Positions 22,100-30,391 of a stretch of 64,000 nucleotides of DNA are shown here, piece by piece. This stretch comes from Buxus sempervirens. Lineage: Eukaryota > Streptophyta > Magnoliopsida > Buxales > Buxaceae. Both the position numbers and the translations under genes were made by a program. Position 1 is the stretch's first letter. Every line of letters starts with the position of its first letter. Under the pieces are notes generated by a model that was given only the letters and a program-made list of their open reading frames with translations, was not told the origin of the DNA and ran no database searches. The stretch lies in assembly GCA_947561395.2 (NCBI GenBank), contig OX387186.1, positions 50,797,220 to 50,861,219 on the forward strand, written 5' to 3'.

Positions 22100-23326
22100 C
22101 CAAATGAAAGTCCTATTCGCCTGGATTGGAAGGAGAGGAGGGCTTGGGTAAAAATCTTTCACTAAATGGAGACCCGCCAGCTTGAAGGACCAATTCACTT
22201 CGATGGGTAGATGAGGAAGGTAAAACCTCAGGAAAAAATCTGTCTCTAAGAGGAGACCCGCCAACTTGGGGAGACCCGAAGCTCATGAGAGGATAACCCG
22301 ACCCAAAGCCTTGCCCGCTTCGACCAGAATTCAAATTTTCTTTCATTATGTCAGCATAACTTACACAAGATGATGGGACCCACCTCCGGTCGTCTTCAAC
22401 CTGAGTCTCCGACGAAACATTCATCCCCTATTTCATGTGACCTGAAATAACTTGAGAGATCTCGATCAACAAATCAAAACGTCTACTTCATCCCAGATAC
22501 TAACGGACCTGGGGATACATCAGAACAAAGTCTCTTTCACCTTTAGTTCAAAGGAACCAATTGCAGGACCTTCAACGAAAAACCTCCCAATTTTCAGTTA
22601 TCCACCACAGGATAGACCCACTTTTTCCAGCGTCTCTCTTGCCAATAAGTGAATCAAAATCCCTCTTACAACCACCCATACTCCGCCTTCGAGGCCGAGC
22701 TCCTCTCCTTTGGAATAACTGTCTCTCCACAGAGTCATCTTAATGGAAACATTACTGAAATTCAGGCAACCTTGCTCAAGCCAACTATTCTTCTCAGCCT
22801 CTGACCTCAAGAATAGGATTGCTGACTGCTGTGACAAAGGAATAAAGGATGGGATTTTCAAAAACTTAGTCACAAGATCCCAGTTTTGCAGAGGCTTGTC
22901 AACTCTACACAATAAAGGAAACTCCCATCTAGCGTCGATTTCAACCTTTTGCGTGATAGCAAAATCAGCCAATGGACCTAGATCATTGAGGGTTTCAGTT
23001 TTATTCCAGTTGAACCACTCCCGATAAACTTCCATAGCATTCTTGAACTGACCTTGAGCCAGAGAACCCTGGTTGATCCCCATAGCAAATACTCCCATCT
23101 ATTTCCATTGTTTTCTCTAGGGAAGAAAATAAATTTGCTACGCCAAGAGGCAGGGAGGATGGGCATTTTTGCAAAACTGCCCTCTTACATTGGATCCCTT
23201 TTCCATTAATAATGTCCTGCTCTTGCTTCTGAAAGTCCCCAAGAATCCATTCGCCTCTCTTGTTCGAAGAAGAGTTGCCTTCTCTGCAAACCAAGCAAGT
23301 TCATCTCCATCCAAGACAACGTCCAC
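22100..23326 (-). pseudogene. LINE B ORF1-like (DUF4283-type) relic
   Basis: The main open stretch (23098-22598) contains GPLADFAITQKVEIDARWEF, FLKIPSFIPLSQQSAILFL and GGVWVVVRGILIHL. This resembles the DUF4283 RNA-binding-like N-terminal domain found in plant L1 ORF1 proteins. An upstream frame (23326-23138) and a proline/serine-rich downstream part (22424-22113, PLRDRFFPEV and SPFSERFLPK) belong to the same protein after frameshifts. No CCHC zinc knuckle was seen. The family assignment is from memory of its motif order. Confidence 0.6.
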
Positions 23327-23424
23327 ACGCAGCTCGCCACATCACTCTATCCAAAAATTTTAGCATCACCAGAACTTATATTGATCCTATAATTTACATA
23401 AGCTCGCTCACCAATTCCAATGTG

Positions 23425-25185
23425 CCGACACTTAGCCCCCTATTAGATACCTCGGTTTCCAATTAGGAGCTAGTCCCAAGGAGGAGTTTTGGTCACACAT
23501 TATGGATAGATTAGATCGTAAGCTAGTTCATCAGAAGAAGAACTACCTTCCTCTTGAAGGTAGTATCATCCTCATCCAAGCAACTCTATCCAACCTCCCC
23601 ACATACTTCTATCCCTTTTTAAAGGCCCAACGAAGATCATAGACAGATTGGAAGGACACAAAAGGGCTCCTTGTGGGATGGGTTAGATTCTAAAAAAATG
23701 TCATCTAGTGAGTTGGGACATTGTATGTAGGAAGAAAAGGAAAGGTGGCCTTAACTTAGGAATCTATCTATTCAGAACTTGGATCTTCTCAAGTAAATGG
23801 ATATGGAATTTCAGTCTAGAAAGAAATACCCTATGGAGAAGGACTGCTGCAAGCAAATATGGGATGCATAAGATTCGATGGGACTTAAACCCAAGGACCA
23901 AAATGGTGGGGGCTAATCCTTGGAAATCGATCTTAGCCCTGTCTCATTTCATCCTTCACTGATACATATATTATCAGGGTGTGTTTTGTGCGGTGGTGGT
24001 AGTGGTTGGGGGCGAGGGGTGGCAACACCTTTCGTCATTCTATGCCCATGTTTTCCATCTAGTTTCTAGAAAACTAGATTCATTTGCGGACATTATTTCA
24101 TGGTCACCTAGGGGTTTAGCTTGGAGATCATTGTACCAGGAAGAATTTGCATCCCTCCTTGACCTTGCCAAAGAAGACGGTATTTGCCTTGATATTCCAA
24201 ATTCCAAGGTTTAGATCTTGGATTCAAAAGGCAAGTTCTCAACCAAGTCTTTATTAAAATCCATACAATTTGACAAGGATATTCAGCATGCTCATACCTC
24301 GTTCTCTTTCCTTTGGGAAGCTCGAGCCCTTCCAAGAAAGTCTTTAGTGTCATCCTTCTCTATAAAAATAGTACTTGTGATATGCTTCAAATAAGGGACA
24401 ACACTAACCTCTCTCCCCACACCTGTGTTATGTGTATGAATCATGGAGAGTCCATTTGTCATCTTTTCCTTCATTGTGACTTCGCTCAAAGATTGGAGGT
24501 TTTTTCTTCATCAGACAAAATGATTTGCATATTGCGTATTCCAAGACAAAAATTCCTCCATTGTGGAACAACGAAGATTCATGCATGTGGGTGACAAAGC
24601 AAAATGTTATACTCCAATACGGTGTTAACAATCCTTTGGACCACCGTGGACTGAACACAACCAAAGAATTTTTCAGGGAGTTAATGGTAAATTGGAGAAG
24701 TTGATTGCTTCATGGGCTTCAGTATTTCTGATATTACTTTTAACTGTTAAGTGGTCTGAGTTTTTGGGTACTGCTCCAAGGAAAGACAAAATTACTGCAG
24801 TTGGGAAAATCCAGGCCCCTCAGGAATCAAAGGGGTTTTTAGAAATGAGAAAGGCATGATTGTCAATGCTTTTTATGGTCCTATTGGTGGGAGAAATGCA
24901 AAAAGAGTTGAACTTATTGTCGTTCGAGATAGGCTGAAGGAGGCTGTGGCACATAATTTCAGAAATTTACAGGTTGAAGGGTTATTCTTATACAGTAATC
25001 TAAAACATTAAGGGGAATTAGGGCAGTACATGGAATCTCACCCACCATCTTTGTTTGGCTATATCTATTGCTAAGGAACCGAACAACTCATTCATCCATG
25101 TGCCTAGATCAGTTAACAACTTGACAGATCTTTTACAAAGAATGGTGCTGGGCAGCATTCCTTTCTATTGAACCTTCATTGGATT
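23425..25185 (+). pseudogene. LINE A ORF2 C-terminal part
   Basis: Translated pieces in order are RYLGFQLGASPKEEFWSHIM (23440), LIQATLSNLPTYFYPF (23575), SWDIVCRKKRKGGLNLGIYL (23711), then DLAKEDGICLDIPNSK and FSTKSLLKSI (24160-24260), zf-RVT remnants near 24420-24480, and an RNase H-like stretch GIKGVFRNEKGMIVNAFYGP (24825). It is interrupted by about ten stops or shifts, and only the order of motifs identifies it. Confidence 0.75.
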
Positions 25186-25420
25186 ACTTATTTTAGTTTT
25201 TCTCTTGTTCTCATTCGCTTTTTTTTTTTTTTTTTTTTTTTTTTGTCTCTTTGTACTGGAAGCTTTGGGGTTTAATAAAGTACCTTTTTCATTAAAAATT
25301 ATATAAAATGTAAATCTGCTGTAGTTTATCTGCTTTCATAGAACTTTTATTTTGTACTGAACTATGTCATTTGCATCCGAATATGACAACAGATGAGAGA
25401 AAAAAAAGCACTGCACTTAC

Positions 25421-27295
25421 CTGAAATATGGATAACACAGTGACAGGATCAGTTGCCGAGATAAGAGCACCAAACATGAGACACTCAACAAATGGAAGTC
25501 TGTACATGAGGTATGTCACACCCCCAAGATATCTGAAAAAATATAAATAAAGAATTAAAAAAATGACGAAATAAAAGTGGAATTTTTTCCGTGAAAATGA
25601 ATACATTGTAAAACAAGACATACTCACACTAAAACCCCTGTAACAATTGAAGCAATGAATGTCCCTAAAATAGCAAAAGTGACAATAGCTCCAAAATTTG
25701 AAAAGAACGGTTTCTGCAATTTGCAAATGCACAATGGGTAATGCCAGGTCTGGAAGATAACTAGAATCCCAGCTTTCGGAGGTGGAGTTCAAAAACTTAC
25801 AGGTGATAGACTGAAACCTGACTGGGTAAGGATACAAATGTCAAGAAAAAACAAAGTGAAGTGATCAAAGTAGTATGGAAAGCAACAAGTGGCTTTCGCT
25901 TGAGAAACTACCGGAAAAGAAAAAAGAAACTTATATGCTGTGTCTGTTTTCAAATAGAATCAAGGAAAAAGAGAGAAAAATTATTTCCTACTTTTTTTTT
26001 CAACGAGGGAACCAAGAATTTCAGAAAATAATTTTCAAAACAGAGTAAAATATTATGGAAAATATAATCTGAAATCTTAACTCTGAAATTCTTTTCCTTC
26101 CTCATATTGTTATGTTTGGTCGCGCCTTCTCCCCACCATGCCAGCACCGTAACAACTGCAGTGATGTAGCTCTTTCTCATTTAGATGAGAACTGACTGAC
26201 CCCCTCAATGGACTTTGGCATCCCTATCTCCCTCAGCCAGCATCCCCTTCCCAAATCAGAATTTTAAAACTCGGTATTGCACTGACTAGGCCGTTACTGA
26301 CAGTATTGGCAAAGCATTCCAGCCCACCGACTCCATGTTTCCTCCCTCTTTTTTTTTTTTTTGGCTCTGATCACAGCTGCTACCTAATCAAAACCATTAA
26401 CCCTGATTTTTTTTCTCCCATTCACTTCCTCAAACTGTCAAAGAAAGGTAAAACTTACTTCTCTAAAAAAATTTGCTGGTATTTCAATTTTTTTTAATAT
26501 TTCTTTCATTTTGACAAAACAAACAGAACCTTAAGCCAAAAAAATGACATGAGTACATAAGTTTGGATATAATATGATAGGAGGTAACAAAAAGAGGAAG
26601 AAAAATTCCTCATGGAAGTTGAACCATGCCCTGCAAAATGAATAGATATGATCGATCAGTTGAACGACAAATAAAAAGATTCAATGAATTATACATTATG
26701 ATCAGCAGGGCGTCCAAAAATAATGATTAGTTATATTGAAGTACGAAAATTTGTAGGACGAAGAACAAATGAAATACGGACCGTATGCTTGTTTCCGTAT
26801 TGGAAATGTTAGCAAGCCCACCGACAATCAGCCCTGCAAACAGAGATGAATAAGTCTCTCTCTCACTTCTCCCTCGCTCTCTTCTGATTGTGAAACCATT
26901 CAAGGATAAACCAGTATTTCTAACAGATTTTGAGTTTAACCTTAGTTACTGAGACAAAATTTAATAACCCTAACCAGAGAATAGATTTACCTAAAGAGTT
27001 GGGAATGGAAACAGAGTGCCTAACAAGAGATGTACAAGGAAATAAAGATTATGATGGAATTGAAAAGATAAACCTTACCAATCAAAAGCGAAGCGCTAGC
27101 TTCTGGAAGATAATAGAATTTGTGACGTCTAAGTACATGGCCAAGGACGAAAGAGAGCACAAGCATCATGATCTGCAGAAGGATGCCCACCCCCGCCGCT
27201 TGCTGCTCCTTGCCAGGACTCCCCGCCGGATTGGACGGCGATATGTGGAGTTCACTCATGGCCGATCCCACGCCTTCGACGCTCGACGCAGCCAA
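25421..27295 (-). CDS. NHX5/6: Endosomal Na+(K+)/H+ exchanger, NHX5/6 type, exons 1-6 (partial gene)
   Basis: This gene encodes a cation/proton antiporter of endosomal, Golgi and trans-Golgi membranes. Exons on the minus strand are 27295-27079, 26833-26782, 26630-26571, 25825-25801, 25713-25628 and 25532-25421. They join in phase into 184 codons with no stop. The protein reads [28 protein letters not shown] (first membrane segment), [34 protein letters not shown] (the amiloride-type motif), [19 protein letters not shown] and [12 protein letters not shown], as in plant NHX5/6. The start may be M1 (27295) or M13 (27259); M13 aligns with the Arabidopsis NHX6 start as I recall it. GT-AG introns flank most exons, and intron 3 is AT-AC. 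The remaining two thirds of the protein is not found leftwards. Confidence 0.93.
25714..25800 (-). other. NHX intron 4 after a 25-nt exon
   Basis: GTAAGTTTTT donor and TTGCAAATTGCAG acceptor. The intron is 87 nt. Exon 4 upstream is only 25 nt, lying between an AT-AC intron and this short U2 intron. Intron 5 (25533-25627, GTGAGTA donor, TTTTTTCAG acceptor) is 95 nt. Confidence 0.9.
25826..26570 (-). other. U12-type AT-AC intron (NHX intron 3)
   Basis: The preceding exon ends CTATCATATT (26571), and the intron starts ATATCCAAAC, matching the U12 donor core ATATCC. It ends GTATCCTTAC, and the 25-nt exon CCAGTCAGGTTTCAG... begins at 25825. Joining these gives the uninterrupted [13 protein letters not shown] of the family, whereas GT-AG alternatives do not. 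TTTCTTGAC, one mismatch from the U12 branch-site consensus TTCCTTRAC, places its A about 15 nt before the acceptor. Splicing would need the minor spliceosome. Confidence 0.9.
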
Positions 27296-27560
27296 GATGG
27301 TTTATCTTTACGCTCAATGAAAAAAGTGAATTACAGCAAGGGATCGGCGATTAGACAACACCGGTAAAACCTATCAACTGGTGATGTAACCGAGGTAGGG
27401 AACTGGGGCTTGTGTTTGGACGCTGGATTGTTTTTGGGCAGAAAAGAAACTGCGGGTATGGAACCTTCTCTTCAAAAATATTCTTCGGTATGGAAACCGG
27501 AAAGAAGGTAAATAAACTACTTGGTCAAAATTTACGGCTTTTCGCATCTTATGTCATAAT
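27296..27560 (-). promoter_or_regulatory. Presumed NHX 5' UTR and promoter region
   Basis: This is the stretch directly upstream of the two candidate start codons, with mixed composition and no transposon signature. I see no convincing TATA box at a fixed distance, as is common for housekeeping genes. The call rests on position only. Confidence 0.35.
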
Positions 27561-27776
27561 CTATTACCATTTGGATCCATTTTATTTTTAGTATGTGTAT
27601 CTATATCCCTACTTTTAACATAATCATTATGTTTATTAACTTATATTGGTTAATTTTACTACTAAATATGCACATGCTTTACACATGAAAAGTTTTAACT
27701 AAACAGAATATAGGTAAAAAACTAAATTATAAAATAGGTAAATGTTAATATGAATTTTTAAATGTTTGAATTTTTT

Positions 27777-27958
27777 AATATAAAATATGTGATATTGCAA
27801 TACAATATAACCTCTCCTAGAGGTGATTCCTATACATCTCAAAGAGGAGTTATCTACATCATTAATTTTAATATAAAATATGTGATATTGCAATACACTA
27901 TAACCTCTCCTAGATGTGATTCCTATACATCTCAAAGAGGAGTAATCTACATCATTAA
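27777..27958. repeat. 93-bp tandem duplication
   Basis: Unit 1 (27777-27869) and unit 2 (27870-27958) both run AATATAAAATATGTGATATT, CAATACAMTATAACCTCTCC, TAGAKGTGATTCCTATACAT, CTCAAAGAGGAGTWATCTAC. They differ at only a few positions, so the duplication is recent relative to its surroundings. CCTCTCCTAGAGG and CTC...GAG arms give each unit hairpin potential. Confidence 0.92.
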
Positions 27959-28800
27959 TCCCATATGCTTATAAGATAATCTGTATCAATAACAATAAAT
28001 CTTCTGAAAGCCTCAAATATTAAAAAAACAAAAAGCCTTCAACCTTCAAAAGTTATTATTAATAAGAGAAGATCTGTTTACTCATGAACCTATGACAATC
28101 AAACCCAATTTCACCCAAACATGTAATTTTTTTAACCCAATTGGATAAGCCCAATTTAGGTTTTCTAAAGCTGAAATAATTGCTTGGAAGTAAGACTAGA
28201 TTTAACACATTACGTTTCTTTCCTATATATAGTCAATGTATTGATACTGCACATAAATGAGAAAAATATAAATAAATAAAAGGAAAATAAAACTAAAATA
28301 GCACCAAATATTGTTAAGACCTTGATTATTACCTTAAAAGTTTGTTAATTAGAGGCTAAAGTTCCCAATTATTAATCTAAAATCCTCAATTAACCACATT
28401 GCAACAACAATGGAATCAATTTAAAACAACAAATTATAGAGCAATTTCTATAAACTATGTAAATCAAAAATTAAAATGTGTATCCAAAAGACAAATCAAA
28501 ATACTTGCACTATGCTAGAAAGATGAAAATCACAAAAAGATATAAGAATATAAACAAAGAAAATAAAATAAATACTTGAGATGTCGCATAAGCATAATGA
28601 TAAGTAGACTAAACAAATAAAGAAAAATATATATAGATTCAATGCAAATGCTTAACAATCAAGAATCTTAAAAGTAATATGAAATAAATAGAAAAAAGTA
28701 CAAATAAACAAAATAATTTCCAACGAGTTCATCAGATTAACAGAATATAAACATACAAACCTACAAAAATCTCGGAAGCATAAAGAGAAATAGAGCAAAC
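27959..28800. other. AT-rich intergenic DNA, nothing recognised
   Basis: Long A-rich stretches with no open frame above background, no LTR ends and no tRNA-like cloverleaf that I can see. Confidence 0.6.
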
Positions 28801-28823
28801 CCGTCTCGTAAGATCGTTAATTT

Positions 28824-29470
28824 CTACCACGGTGGCAAAAAAATTCTAGAGGGCGCTAAAGAAGTCGACCAGGTACCTTTGGAGGTCAAAGACAAAGAAG
28901 ACGAAGGGGAATCAGTCGCCAGGAAATCCAAGATAATTTCGGTAACCCTCCCGAAGTCCAGTAACTCCACTCTAGCAGCCATCCCACATTCCCACAATGC
29001 AACCATCCAACATTCCCATCATGGACCCAAAACGAACAGAACCCAAAACGGTGAATAATTAAATGCTATTCATTGCGCAACCCCAGCAACCTCCAGCATC
29101 CGGCGATCGGCGACCAGTCTCGAAAGTCCTGTGTTTGATGCTTCTTTGTTTAGTTTGGTTCTCCCTGTTTCTCCCTCCACGCACGAACGGTCTTCTTCTC
29201 CCTGGGATTTGGCAAAACGACGCATCACCCTATTGGGCCTATTCCTCCCGCGATCCTAACAACATCCAGAGATCGGCTTTCGCATCCAAGTCTTGTCTTC
29301 ATTACGTCAGTGTCCGTACCCATGCAGAACCAGGGTCTGCTCCTTCCTCGTTCGTCTACTTCTGAAGTTTTGGCATTCTCTGTTCAGTGCCTCATCTTGC
29401 AACCAGCTGGCGACATCCTATTATCGTAGATCACTAGAGACTTCCTAGTCACTACCCAACAACAGCAAGC
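28824..29470. other. G+C-rich island with two divergent short frames
   Basis: The composition changes sharply from AT-rich flanks to a CG-containing island. A minus-strand frame (29006-28824) begins MVALWECGMAARVELLDFGR and could end at a donor-like CCAAAG/GTACCTGG near 28876. A plus-strand frame (29063-29365, 100 codons) has a hydrophobic stretch VLCLMLLCLVWFSLFLPP (residues 22-39) that looks like a signal anchor. I recognise neither. It may be a first exon, a divergent promoter, or a captured gene scrap. Confidence 0.35.
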
Positions 29471-30295
29471 CATCTCCCGCTTGATGAATTGATAAGTCAA
29501 AAGTAATGGGACTAACCCGATTCACCTTCTTTGCCCTTAACAGATTTGAGACACGTAAAATCCTCCTCAACTGTATCTTTGCATATAATGGAGATTCTCA
29601 TGTAAAGGTTCTCGTTGATGTTTAACATTGTATATTCCCGATAAGTGGAGTTCGAAGGGAGACAACGGTTGGAAGTGAAGGCGAAGGTATGACGTTTGCC
29701 GTTGGCAGGATAGTTTGGAAAAGGGCAGGGAGGCAATATAAAAAAAGAGAAGGATAGGATAGGAAAGTAAAAGTGGAGAAACAATAAGGGTCTTAATGCT
29801 TTTAATGGTAGTAAAGATAAAGATAAAGATAAAGATTAAATTATGAAAATAACCTTCTATAAAATAATAAATTGTTTCATATTTATCCATTTATATTATC
29901 TTATATTTTCATTTATGTTCACATATTATTGGTTTTATTGCATCTATACCTTAATTTTCAATGATATTAATTTACACAATTGTTAATTATTCATTGAAAT
30001 TCAACCTAGCAATAAGTAATTTGGCTATTTATTATATATTTTTATCTTATAAAAAGTTACTTTAGTAATTTAATAAAAGAAACAACAAAAGTTAATGAAA
30101 TTTAACGTTAGACTACAACTACAACGATTATGATAAATTGAAGAGTAGAAATACAAATAGTAAAAACAATAGGATTGTGTGCCCAATGTTTGTGTTTCAT
30201 CCCTTTCCTCTTGCCGACTCCTTCACATGGCTTCTCATACCATGGTCAATATTCTTAATGGCATAGTATTGAGATTCCCCAACAAAAAGATTTAT
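29471..30295. other. Intergenic DNA, nothing recognised
   Basis: AT-rich, with one purine-rich patch (29690-29850, including an AAAGAT tandem run at 29814-29836). No gene or element boundary can be supported. Confidence 0.55.
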
Positions 30296-30391
30296 CATTG
30301 AATTTGACTCTGTAAGCTACCATCATATGGTGCCCAGCCATTACCATTATCATTATATCATTACCACTACTATCATCGTTACCACTACTGT
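30296..30391 (+). repeat. Flanking repeat, left copy (ATTACCATTATC-rich)
   Basis: ATTGAATTTGACTCTGTAAG, CATCATATGGTGCCCAGCCA and TTACCATTATCATTATATCA recur almost unchanged at 33230-33310 on the other side of the solo LTR. The two copies look like a pre-existing tandem duplication into whose junction the LTR inserted. Confidence 0.85.

Larger units (their letters stand above)
18215..23348 (-). mobile_element. Nearly complete L1 (LINE B) inserted in LINE A
   Basis: Read on the minus strand it has an ORF1-like region (23326-22100), endonuclease (21300-20680), linker (20620-20240), RT (20170-18985) and the end of the zf-RVT region (18780-18348). Its A/T tail is at 18215-18225. Target words ATCAAAAA...TTTT at 18202 and ATCCAAAAATTTT at 23349 are the likely target duplication. 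An internal deletion of about 660 bp joins RT to the zf-RVT end. Stops break every domain. Confidence 0.88.
18014..25305 (+). mobile_element. 5'-truncated L1 (LINE A), split by LINE B
   Basis: The left part (18014-18214) ends in RT sequence HISHLQFADDTALFLKA and continues ISRLKV. The right part (23349-25305) resumes just downstream in ORF2, giving RYLGFQLGASPKEEFWSHIM, then zf-RVT and RNase H-like domains and a T-rich 3' UTR (T run at 25219-25243). Removing 18215-23348 restores collinearity. The element has many stops. It lies in what would be intron 6 of the NHX gene, on the opposite strand to that gene. Confidence 0.8.

Noticed and set aside
27020-27078. Extending NHX exon 1 through [18 protein letters not shown]
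   Set aside because: The family sequence continues GLIVGG, supplied by the exon at 26833 after a proper GTAAGG donor at 27078. The read-through is intronic.
26930-27367. 145-codon plus-strand frame over NHX exon 1
   Set aside because: It is antisense to a well supported exon. Its peptide is basic and unlike any family I know.
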